64,000 nucleotides of DNA from Phylloscopus collybita. Taxonomy: Eukaryota; Chordata; Aves; Passeriformes; Phylloscopidae. The position numbers and the translations under genes were made by a program. Positions 50,101 to 60,900 of the stretch are shown here, in pieces. How positions within the stretch are numbered: the first letter of the stretch is position 1; each line of letters begins with the position of its first letter. Below the pieces are notes generated by a model that ran no database searches, had not been told where the DNA came from, and saw nothing but the letters and a program-made list of their open reading frames with translations. The stretch is from assembly GCA_027886175.1 (NCBI GenBank), contig JAJNNQ010000129.1, positions 1,302,001-1,366,000 of the forward strand, in the 5' to 3' direction.

Positions 50101-52700
50101 TGGGGTGGAGATTTTGGTTTCCCATGGAAAAGGGCCACCGTCCGTGTCTACTGCTGTCTGCCTGCCACTGGGGTTATACCTGCTGAAATTCCTCACAAAT
50201 GAGGATATCTCCCAGATGGAATCTGCCACCAGTTAAAAGTTTGTCGGCCCTTCTAGTGCCAAAGTCCTCCTAAAAACTGACATCAGGAACGTGGGGTGGA
50301 GACTTTGGTTTCCCAAGGAAATGGGCCACCCTTCGTGTCTAATGCTGTCTGCCTGCCACTGGGCTTCTGCCTTCTGAAATTCCATACAAATGAGGATATC
50401 TCCCCGATGCAATCTACCACCAGACGGAACTTTGTCGGCCCTCAAAGTGCAAAGGGCCTCCTATAAACTGACATCAGGAACCTGGACTGGAGACTTTGGT
50501 TTCCCATGGAAATGGGCCAGTGTTCGTGTCTAATGCTTTCTGCCCGGAACTGTGGTTATGACTGCTGAAGTTCCATACAGATGAGGATATCTCCTCGGTG
50601 CAATCTACCACCCGGAGGAAGTTTGTCTGGCCGTGTAGTTCCAAAGTCCTCCGAGAAACGGACATCCAGAACATGGGGTGGAGACTTTGCTTTCCCATAG
50701 AAATGGGCGGCCGTTCGTGTCTAATGCTCTCTGCCTGCCACTGGGCTTCTTCCTACTAAAATTCCACTAAAATTCCTTAGAAATAAGGATATCTCCCAGG
50801 TGCAATCTACAACCAGATGGAAGATTCTCTGCCCTTGTAGTACCAAAGCCTTCCTAAAAAACTGACATCAGGAACCAGGAGTGGAGTCTATGTTTTCCCA
50901 TGGAAAAGAGCCACCGTTCGTGTCTAATGCTGTCTGCCTGCCACTGGGCTTCTGCGTGCTGGAATTCCCAAAAAATTTGGAAATCTCTCTGATGTAATCA
51001 ACCACCTGACGGAAGTTCCTCTGCCCCTGTAGTGCCAAAGGCATCCTACAAATTGACATCAGGAGCCTGGAGTGGAGACTTTGGTTTCCCATGGAAAAGG
51101 GCCAGCGTTCGTGTCTAATGCGGTCTGCCTGCCACTGGGCTTATGGCGACTGAAATTACATGCAATTGAGGATATCTCCCCGATGCAATAAGCCAGCAGT
51201 TGGAAATTTGTCTGCTCTTGTATTGCAAACGTCCTCCTATAAACGGACATAAGGCACGTGGTGTGGAGACTTTGGTTTCCCATGGAAATGGGCCACCGTT
51301 GGTGTTTAATGCTGTCTACTTGCCACTGGGCTTCTGCCTACTTTAATTCCACTAAAATTCCATACAAATGAGGATATCTCCAAGACGCAATATGCCACCA
51401 GTTGGAAGTTTTTCTGTTCTTGTAGTGCAAAAGGCCTCCTAAAAACTGGCATCAGGAACCTGGCCTGGAGACTTTGTTTTCCCCTGGAAAAGGGCCACTA
51501 TTCATGTCTAATTCTGTGTGCCTGCAGCTGGGATTCTGCGTACTAAAATTCCTCTAAAATTTAATACAAATGGGAATATTTCGCAGGTGCAATCCTCCCC
51601 CAGTTTAAACTTTCTCTGCCCTTGTAGTGCCAAAGGGCTCCTATAAACTGACATCTGAAACATAGGATGGATAATTTGGTTTCCCATGGAAAAGGGCCAC
51701 TGTTCATGCCTAATGCTGTGTGCCTGCCACTGGGCGTATGCCTGCTAAAATTCCATACAAATGAGGATATCTCGCAGATGCAATTTACCACGAGATGGAA
51801 GTTTGTCTGCCCATGTAGTGGCAAAAGCCCCCTAAAAAACTGACATCAGGAACCAGGCGTGGAGACTTTGGTTTCCAATGGAAAAGGACCACCGTTCGTA
51901 TCTAATGCTGTCTGCCTGGCACTGTGGTGATGACTGCTGAAGTTCCATACAAATGAGGATATCTCCCAGGTGCAATCTACCACCAGGTGGAAGTTTGTCT
52001 GCCCTCATAGTGCCAAAGGCCTCCAAAAAACTGACATCAGGAACGTGGGGTGAAGACTTTGGTTTCCCATGGAGAAGGTCCATCGTTCGTTTCTAATGCT
52101 GTCTGCCTGGCTTTGAGATTATGAGTGCTGAAGTTCCATACAAATGAGGATATCTCCCAGGTGCAATCTACCACCAGATGAAAGTTTGTCTGCCCTTGTA
52201 GTGCCAAACGCCTCCTAAAAACTGACATCAGGAACGTGGGGTGGAGACTTTGCTTTCCCATGGAAAAGGGCCACCGTTTGTGTCTAATGCTATGCGCCTG
52301 CCACTGGGCTTATGCCTAGTAAAATTCCATACAAATGAGGATATCTCCCAGATGGAATCTACCACCACTTGAAAGTTTGTCTGCCCTTGTAATGCCAACG
52401 GCCTCCTACAAACTGACATCAGGAATCTGGAGAGGACGCCTTGGTTTCCCTTGGAATAGGGCCACCCTTGGTGTTTAATGCTGTCTCTTTGCCACTGGGC
52501 TTATGACTACTGAAATTACATACAAATGAGGATATCTCCCAGATGCAATATGCCACCAGATGGAAGTTTGTCTGCTCTTGCAGTGCCAAAGGCCTCGTTC
52601 AAAGTGATATCTGGAACCTGGCCTGGAACTTTGGTTTCCTATGGAAAAGGCCCACCGTTCGTATTTAATGCTGTCGGTCTGCAACTGGGCTTCTGAGTAC

Positions 52701-52937
52701 TAAAATTCCACTAAAATTCCATACAAATGAGGATGTCTCCCAGGTGCAATCTACAACCAGATGGAAGTTTGTTGGCCCCTGTAGAGCAAGAGGCCTCATA
52801 CAAATTGACATCAGGAATCTGGGGCAGAGACTTTGGTTTCCCATGGAAAAGGGACACCGTTCGTGTCTAATGCTGTCTGACTGCCAGTGGGCTTATGGCT
52901 ACTAAAATTACATACAAATGAGGATATCTCCCAGATG
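52701..52937 (-). repeat. Exact 237-bp inverted copy of HOR m7-m8
   Basis: This stretch begins TAAAATTCCACTAAAATTCC and ends AGGATATCTCCCAGATG. I compared its reverse complement with 1314-1550 over all 237 positions and found no mismatch. Immediately outside, the two diverge to ordinary inter-monomer differences: GTACTCAG versus ATAGGCGG on one side, and GGAAAATTC versus GGCATATTG on the other. A perfect island in diverged flanks suggests recent conversion or template switching between opposite-strand parts of the array. Confidence 0.95.
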
Positions 52938-53400
52938 GAATTTTCCATCAGATGGAAGTTTGTCTGCCCTTGTAGTGGCAAAGGCCTCCTAAAACCTGAC
53001 ATCAGGAACCACGGGTGAAGATTTTTGTTTCCCATGGAAAAGGGCCACCGTTCGTGTCTAATGGTGTCTGCCTGCCACTGGGGTTATGCCTGCTGAAATT
53101 CCTCACAAATGAGGATATCTCCCTGATGGAATCTACCACCAGTTGGAAGTATGTCTGCCCTTATAGTGCCAAAGTCCTCGTAAAAACTGACATGAGGAAC
53201 GTGGGGTGGAGACTTTGGTTTCCCCTGGAAAAGGGCCACTATTCATGTCTAATTCTGTGTGCCTGCAGCTGGGATTCTGCGTACTAAAATTCCTCTAAAA
53301 TTCTATACAAATGGGAATATTTCGCAGGTGCAATCCTCCCCCAGTTTGAAGTTTCTCTGCCCTTGTAGTGCCAAAGGGCTCCTATAAACTGACATCTGAA

Positions 53401-54584
53401 ACATAGGATGGATAATTTTGTTTCCATGGAAAAGGGCCACTGTTCATGCCAAATGCTGTGTGCCTGCCACTGGGCGTATGCCTGCTAAAATTCCATACAA
53501 ATGAGGATATCTCGCAGATGCAATTTACCACCAGATGGAAGTTTGCCTGCCCTTGTAGTGGCAAAAACCTCCTAAAAACTGACATCAGGAACCGGGAGTG
53601 GCGACTTTGGTTTCCCATGAAAATGGGCCACTGTTCGTGTGTAATGCTGTCTGCTTGCCACTGGGCTTCTTCCTATTAAAATTCCACTAAAATTCCATAG
53701 AAATGAGGATATCTCCTAGGTGCAATCCACAACCAGATGGAAGATTCTCTGCCCTTGTAGTACCAAAGCCCTCCTAAAAAACTGACATCAGGAACCAGGG
53801 GTGGAGACTTTGTTTTCCCATGGAAAAGGGCCAGCGTTCATGTCTAATGCTGTCTGCCTGCCACTGGGCTTCTGCCTGCTGAAATTCCAAAGATATTTGG
53901 AAATCTCTCCGATGCAATCAACCAGCTGATGGAAGTTTGTCTGCCCCTGTAGTGCCAAAGGCCTCCTACAAATTGACATCAGGAGCCTGGAGTGGAGAAT
54001 TCGGTTTCCCATGGAAAAGGGCCACCGTTCGTGTCTAATGCTGTCTGCCGGCCACTGGGCTTATGGCTACAGAAATTACATACAAATGAGGATATCTCCC
54101 AGATGCAATATGCCACCAGTTGGAAGTTTGTCTGCTCTTGTAGTTCCAAAGGCCTCCTAGAAACGGACATCATGAACGTGGGGTGGAGACTTTGGTTTCC
54201 CATGGAAATGGGCCACCGTTGGTGTTTAATGCTGTCTACTTGCCACTGGGCTTCTGCCTACTTTAATTCCACTGTAATTCCATACAAATGAGGATATCTC
54301 CAAGATGCAATATGCCACCAGTCGGAAGTTTGTCTGTTCTTGTAGTGCAAAAGGCCTCCTAAAAGCTGACATCAGGAACCTGGCCTGGAGACTTTGGTTT
54401 CCCCTGGAAAAGGCCGCTATTCATGTCTAATTCTGTGTGCCTGCCGGTGGGATTCGGCGGACTGAAATTCCTCTAAAATTCTATAAAATTGAGAATATCT
54501 CGCAGGTGCAATCTACTCCCGGTTTGAAGTTTCTCTGCCCTTGTAGTGCCAAAGGGCTCCTATAAACTCTCTTCTTAAACGTAG
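53401..54584 (-). repeat. Decayed HOR-like block left of the LTR
   Basis: The block begins with CATAGGATGGATAATTT and runs through the rare CCAAAGATATTTGGAAATC monomer, GGAGAATTCGG and CTACTTTAATTCCACTG. Related ordered runs occur at about 48,730-49,560, 50,870-51,700 and 54,953-55,940. The CATAGGATG-type landmarks stand at about 49,515, 51,660, 53,401 and 54,953. The intervals are about 2146, 1740 and 1184 bp (LTR excluded), near multiples of the monomer length. Confidence 0.7.
54579..54584. repeat. Target-site duplication, left (ACGTAG)
   Basis: The 6-bp ACGTAG directly precedes the inserted element and is repeated after it at 54,953-54,958. Uninterrupted relatives read AAAC(G/A)TAGGATGGAT at this place, which supports ACGTAG as the original target. 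Confidence 0.85.
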
Positions 54585-54673
54585 TGTTGCGGCTTATTCA
54601 GCCATCGCCTTGGTGGCCTGGGTTTAATTGAAGACACGACCACCACGAGCTGCGAGCGTGGGGTTCGGGCAAA

Positions 54674-54680
54674 TGACTCA
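54674..54680. promoter_or_regulatory. AP-1-like site TGACTCA in the LTR
   Basis: This is a perfect TGACTCA heptamer in the presumed U5 part. Such a short match may be chance. Confidence 0.25.
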
Positions 54681-54714
54681 GTTAACACCAATGTGATGTG
54701 TTTGGTCAAAAGCG

Positions 54715-54720
54715 TTTATT
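54715..54720 (-). terminator. LTR polyadenylation signal AATAAA
   Basis: The plus strand TTTATT gives AATAAA on the minus strand, followed by CGCTTTTGACC. It lies in the half of the element expected for the R region if the LTR is sense on minus. Confidence 0.55.
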
Positions 54721-54735
54721 ATCTAAAACACAGGG

Positions 54736-54743
54736 TTTAAGTA
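54736..54743 (-). promoter_or_regulatory. TATA-like box of the LTR (TACTTAAA)
   Basis: The plus strand reads TTTAAGTA. On the minus strand the TATA-like box lies about 15 bp upstream of the AATAAA signal and about 15 bp downstream of a CRE-like TGACGTA (54,765-54,759). This order fits an LTR promoter. Activity is not implied. Confidence 0.4.
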
Positions 54744-54952
54744 CCTTCTGGGTTTCGCTACGTCATAGGGGGTCTTACTAGTTTCTTAAGGGTAGTGGAA
54801 AAGTACTGGTATGCAAGGAAAGAGAGAGGGGTCTGTGACCTTGAGATAAAGGTTATCTCTGGAGAGGGATTTGCCTGGCCCTGCTTCGCGTTACAACCCG
54901 ATTCGTCTTCCGCAAACGCAGTCTGTCCCTTCCAATTCACATTCTCTCCACA

Positions 54953-54958
54953 ACGTAG
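54953..54958. repeat. Target-site duplication, right (ACGTAG)
   Basis: This is the second copy of the 6-bp target. Satellite resumes in register with GATGTATAATTTGG, as in the uninterrupted relatives at 51,660 and 53,401. Confidence 0.85.
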
Positions 54959-57900
54959 GATGTATAATTTGGTTTCCCGTGGAATAGGGCACTGTTCATG
55001 CCTAATGCTGTGTGCCTGCCACTGGGCATATGCCTGCTAAATATCCATACAAATGAGCATATCTCGCAGATGCAATTTACCACCAGAAGGAAGTTTGCCT
55101 GCCCTTGTAGTGGCAAAAGCCTCCTAAAAACTGACATCAGGAACCGGGAGTGGCCACTTTGGTTTCCCATACAAATGGGCCACCGTTCGTGTGTAATGCT
55201 GTCTGCTTGCCACTGGGCTTCTTCCTATTAAAATTCCACTAAAATTCCATAGAAATGAGGATATCTCCCAGGTGCAATCTACAACCAGATAGAAGATTCT
55301 CTGCCCTTGTAGTACCAAAGCCCTCCTAAAAAACTGACATCAGGAATCAGGGGTGGAGACTTTGTTTTCCCATGGAAAAGGGCCAGCGTTCATGTCTAAT
55401 GCTGTCTGCCTGCCACTGGGCTTCTGCCTGCTGAAATTCCAAAGAAATTGGGAAATCTCTCCGATGCAATAACCACCTGACGGAAGTTTGTCTGCCCCTG
55501 TAGTGCCAAAGGCCTCCTACAAATAGACATCAGGAGCCTGGAGTGGAGAATTCGGTTTCCCATGGAAAAGGGCCACCGTTCGTGTCTAATGCTGTCTGCC
55601 GGCCACTGGGCTTATGGCTACAGAAATTACATACAAATGAGGATATCTCCAAGATGCAATATGCCACCAGTTGGAAGTTTGTCTGTTCTTGTAGTGCAAA
55701 AGGCCTCCTAAAAACTGACATCAGGAACCTGGCCTGCAGACTTTCATTTCCCCTGGAAAAGGGCCACTATTCATGTCTAATTCTGTCTGCCTGCCGCTTG
55801 GAATCTGCGTACTAAAATTCGTCTAAAATTCTTTACAAATGAGAATATCTCTCAGGTGCAATCTACCACCACGTGGAAGTTTGTCTGCTCTTGTAGTGCC
55901 AAAGGCCTCCTAAAACATGACATCAGGAACGTGAGGATGGATAATTTGTTTTTCCATGGAAAAGGCCCATTGTTCATGTCTAATGCTGCTGCCTGCCAGT
56001 GGGTATATGCCTACTAAAATTCCATACGTATGAGGATATCTCCCAAATGCAATTTCCCACCAGATGGATGTTTGTCTACACTTTTAATGCCAAAGGCCTC
56101 CTGAAAACCGACATCAGAAGCCTGGGTTGGAGACTTCGGTTTCCCATGGAAAAGGGCCACCATTTGTGTCTAATGCTCTCTGCCTGCCACTGGGCTTCTG
56201 CCTGCTGAAATTCCATACAAATGAGGATATCTCCCCGATGAAATAAACCAACAGACGGAAGTTTGTCTTCCCATGTACTGCAAAAGACCTCCTAAAACCT
56301 GATATCGGGAACGTAGTGTGGAGACTTTGGTTTCCCATGGAAAAAGACCACGGTTCCTGTTTAATGCTGTCTGCCTGGTACAGTGGTTATGACTGCTGAA
56401 GTTCCATAAAAATGAGGATATCTCTGCGATGCAATCAACCACAAGATAGAAGTATGTCTGCCCTTGTAGTACCAAAGGCCTCCTACAAACTGACATCAGG
56501 AACGTGAGATGGAGACTTTGGTTTCCCAAGGAAATGGGCCACCGTTTGTGTCTAATGCTCTCTGAGAGCCACTTACCTTATGCCTACTAGAATTCCAATA
56601 AAATTCTCTACAAATGAGGATATCTCCCAGGTGCAATCTACCACCTGACGGAAGTTTGTCTGCCCTTGTAGTTCCAAAGGCCTCCTACAAACTGACATCA
56701 GGAACGTGAGTTGGAGACTTTGGTTTCCAATGGAAAAGTTCCACTGTTCGTGTCTAATGCTGTCTGCCTGCCACTGAGCTTCTGCCTGTTGAAATTCCAT
56801 AGAAATGAGGATATCTCCTCGATGCAATCAACCACCAGACGGAACGTGGTCTGCCTTTGTACTGCCAAAGGCCTCCTTCAAACTGACATCAGGAACCTGG
56901 GGTTGAGACTTTGGTTTCCCATGGAAAAGGGCCACCGTTCGTGTCTAATGCTGTCTGCTTGCCACTGGGATTATGGCTACTAAAATTACATACAAATGAG
57001 GCTATCTCCCAGATGCAATATGCCACCAGATGGAAGTTTGTCTGCTCTTGCAGTGCCAAAGTCCTCCTTCAAACTGACATTCGGAACCTGGCCTGGAGAC
57101 TTCGGTTTCCTATGGAAAAGGCTCACCGTTTATGTTTAATGCTGTCTGTCTGCCACTGGGCTTCTGAGTACTAAAATACCACTAAAATTCCGTACAAATG
57201 AGGACATCTCCGAGGTGCAATCTACCGCCAGATGGAAATTTGTCTGCCAGTGTAGCGCCAATGGCCTCCTAAAAACTGACATCAGGAACATAGGATGCAT
57301 AATTGGTTTTTCCATGGAAAAGGGCAACCGTTCGTGTCTAATGCTGTCTGCCTGCCACTGGGGTACGCCTGCTGAAATTCCTCACAAATGAGGCTATCTC
57401 CCAGATAGAATCTACCACCAGTTCGAAGTTTGTTTGCCCTTGTAGTGCCAAAGGCCTCCTAAAAACTGACATCAGGAAGGTGGGGTGGAGACTTTGGTTT
57501 CCCATGAAAAAGGTCCACCGTTCGTGTCCTATGCTGTCTGCCTGCCACTGATCTTCTGCCTGCTGAAATTCCATACAAATGAGGATATCTCCTCAATGCA
57601 ATCAACCACCAGACGGAACTTTGTCTGCCCTTGTAGTGCCAAAGGCCTCCTACAAACTGACATCAGGAACCTGGAGTGGAGACTTTGGTTTCCCATGGAA
57701 ATGGGACAGCGTTCGTGTCTAATGATGTTTGCCTGCCACAAGGCTTCTGCCTATTAAAATTCCAATAAAATTCTATACCATTGAAGATGTTTCTCACGTG
57801 CAATCTACCACCAAATGGAAGTTTGTCTCCCCCTGTAGAGCAAAAGGCTTCCTACAAATTGACATCAAGAAGCTGGGGTGGAGACTTTGGTTTCCCATGG

Positions 57901-60900
57901 CAAAGGGCCACGGTTCCTGTCTAATGCTGTCTGCCTGCCACTGGGCTTATGCCTACTAAAATTACATACAAATGAGGATATCTCCCAGATGCAATATGCC
58001 ACCAGTTGGAAGTTTGTCTCCTCTTGTAGTGCCAGAGGCCTCCTAGAAAATGACATCAGGAACCTGGGGTGGAGACTTTGGTTTCCCATGGAAATGGGCC
58101 ACAATTCATGTCTAATTCTGTCTGCCTGCCGCTGGGATTCTGCCTACTAAAATTCCTCTAAAATTCCATACAAATGCGAATATCTCCCAGGTGCAAACTA
58201 ACACCAGATGGAAGTTTCTCTGCCCTTATGTTTCCAAAGGCCTCCTACAAACTGCCATCAGAAACCTAGGGTGGAGACTTTGGTTTCCCATGGAAAAGGA
58301 CCACCGTTCCTGTCTAATGCTGTCTGCCTGGCACTGTGGTTATGACTGCTGAAGTTCCATACAAATGAGGATATCTCCCAGATGCAATATGCCACCAGAT
58401 GGAAGTTTGTCTGCTCTTGCAGTGCCAAAGGCCTCCTTTATACTGACATTCGGAACCTGGCGTGGAGACTTTGGTTTCCTATGGAAAAGGCCCACCGTTC
58501 ATGTTTAATGCTCTCTGTCTGCAACTGGGCTTCTGAGTACTAAAATACCACTAAAATTCCATACAAACAAGGACATCTCCGAGGTGCGATCCACCACGAG
58601 ATTGAGGTTTGTCTGCCCTTGTAGTGCCAAAGGCCTCCTACAAACTGACATCAGGAGCCTGGGTTGGAGACTTTGTTTTCCCATGGAAAAGGGCCACCGT
58701 TCGTGTCTAATACTGTCTGCCTGCCACTGGGCTTCGATCAGCTGAAATTCCATACAAATGTGGATATCTTCCCGATGCAATCAACCACCAGACGGAAGTT
58801 TTTCTGCCCTTGTACTGTTAATGGCCTACTAAAACCTGACATCGGGAACGTGGTGTGGAGACTTTGGTTTCCCTAGGAAAAGGACCACCGTTCCTGTCTA
58901 ATGCTGTCAGCCTGGCACTGTGGTTATGACTGCTGAAGGTCCATACAAATGAGGATATCTCCCAGGAGCAATCTACCACCAGGTGGAAGTTTGTCTACCC
59001 TTGTACTGCCGAAGGCCTCCTAGTAACGGACATCAGGAACGTGGGGTGGAGACTTTGGTTTCCCATAAAAATGGGCCACAGTTCGTGTCTAATGCTGTCT
59101 GCCTGCCACTGGGCTTCTACCTGCTGAAGTTCCATACAAATGAGGATATCTCCCCGATGCAATCAACCACCAGACGGAAGTTTGTCTACCTTTGTAGTGT
59201 CAAAGGCCTCCTAGAAACGGACATCAAGAACGTGGGGTGGAGACTTTGGTTTCCCATAAAAATGGGCCATTGTTCGTGTCTAATGCTGTCTGCCTGCCAC
59301 TATGCTTCTTCCTACTAAAATTCCACTAAAACTCCATAGAAATGAGGATATCTCCCAGGTGCAATCTACAACCAGATGGAAGTTTCTCTGCCCTTATATT
59401 GGAAAACGCCTCCTACAAAGTGACATCAGCAACATGGGGTGGAGATTTTGGTTTCCCATGGAAAAGGGCCACTGTTCGTGTCTAATGCTGTCTGCCTGCC
59501 ACTGGAGTTATGCCTACTGAAATTCCTCACAAATGAGGATATTTCCCAGATGGAATCTCCCACCAGTTGGAAGTTTGTTTGCCCTTCTAGTGCCAAAGGC
59601 CTCCTAAAAACTGACATCAGGAACCTGGGTTGGAGACTTTGGTTTCTCATGGAAATGGGCCACCGTTCGTGTCTAATAATGTCTGTCGGCCATTGGGCTT
59701 CTACCTACGAAAATTCCACTGAAATTCCATACAAATGAAGACATCTCCCGGGTGCAGTCTACCGCCAGATATAAGTTTTTCTGCCCTTGTATTTCCAAAG
59801 GCCTTCTATAAACTGACATGAGGAGCCTGGAGTGGAGACTTTGGTTTCCCATGGATATGGGCCAGCGTTCGTGTGTAAAGCAGTCTGCCTGCTGCTGGAT
59901 TTCTGCCTACTTTAATACCACTGAAATTCCATAAAAATGAGGATATCTCCCAGGTGCAATCTACCACCAGACGGAAGTTTTTCTGCCCTTGTACTTCCAA
60001 AGGCCTCTTACAAACTAATATCAGGAACGTGGGGTAGAGACTTCGGTTTCCCATGGAAAAGGACCACCGTTTGTGTCTAATGCTGTCTGCCTGCCACTGG
60101 GGTTATGCCTGCTGAAATTCCTCACAAATGAGGATATCTCCCGCACGGAATCTACCACCAGTTGGAAGTTTATCTGCCCTTGTAGTGCCAAAGGCCTCCT
60201 ACAAACTGACATCAGGCACGTGAGATGGAGACTTTGGTTTCCCAAGGAAATGGACCACAGTTCGTGTCTAATGCTGTCTGCGAGACACTGGGCTTATGCC
60301 GACTAAAATTCCACTAAAATTCTATACAAATGAGGATGTCTCCCAGGTGCAATCTACCACCAGATGGAAGTTTGCCTGCCCCTGAAGAGCCAAAGGCTTC
60401 CTACAAATTTACATCAAGAACCTGAGGCAGAGACTTTGGTTTCCCATGGAAAAGGGCCACCGTTCGCGTCTAATGCTGTCTGCCTGCCACTGGGCTTCTG
60501 CCTGCTGAAATTCCATACAAATGAGGGTATCTCCTAGATGCAATCAAACACAAGACGGAACTTTGTCTGCCCTTGTAGTGCCAAAGGCCTCCTACAAAAT
60601 GACACCCGGAACCCGGAGTGGAGGCTTTGGTTTCCCATGGAAATGGGCCATTGTTCGTGTCTAATGCTGTCTGCCTGCCACTGGGTTTCTTCTTACTAAA
60701 ATTCCACTAAAATTCCATAGAAATGAGGATATCTCCCAGGTGCAATCTACAACCAGATGGAAGTTTTTCTGCCCTTATATTGGAAAACGCCTCCTACAAT
60801 GAGACATCAGCAACGTGGGGTGGAGATTTTGGTTTCCCATGGAAATGGGCCACTGTTCGTGTCCAATGCTGTCTGCGTGCCACTTGGCTTCTGCCTTCTG

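Larger units (their letters stand above)
40452..54584 (-). repeat. Inverted, diverged satellite array (left part)
   Basis: Roughly 73 monomers lie on the minus strand, recognised by recurring GGAGACTTTGGTTTCCCATGG, GACATCAGGAAC, GGATATCTCC and TGTCTAATGCTGTCTG. Spacing remains about 191 or 202 bp. Neighbouring monomers are much less alike than equivalent HOR positions at 1-38 kb, and there is no single constant higher-order period. Several multi-monomer duplications are listed separately. Short open frames on both strands follow the monomer period and do not look like genes. Confidence 0.92.
54585..54952 (-). mobile_element. Solo LTR of an endogenous retrovirus (368 bp)
   Basis: This is the only non-satellite sequence in the window. 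It starts TGTTGCGG and ends CTCCACA, giving the TG...CA termini of retroviral LTRs, and is flanked by a 6-bp duplication typical of many ERV integrases. Read on the minus strand it has an upstream part (U3-like), a TGACGTA site, a TACTTAAA TATA-like box at 54,743-54,736 and AATAAA at 54,720-54,715. The rest toward 54,585 would be R-U5. There is no primer-binding site, polypurine tract or internal gene, so it is the product of LTR-LTR recombination. Short open frames overlapping it are not retroviral proteins. The family is not recognised. Orientation rests on the AATAAA and TATA-like boxes and is less certain than the LTR call. Confidence 0.8.

Noticed and set aside
54758..55040. Small open frames (60 and 81 codons) overlapping the LTR
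   Set aside because: They lie antisense to each other inside the solo LTR, and the 81-codon one also runs into satellite. They resemble no retroviral protein.
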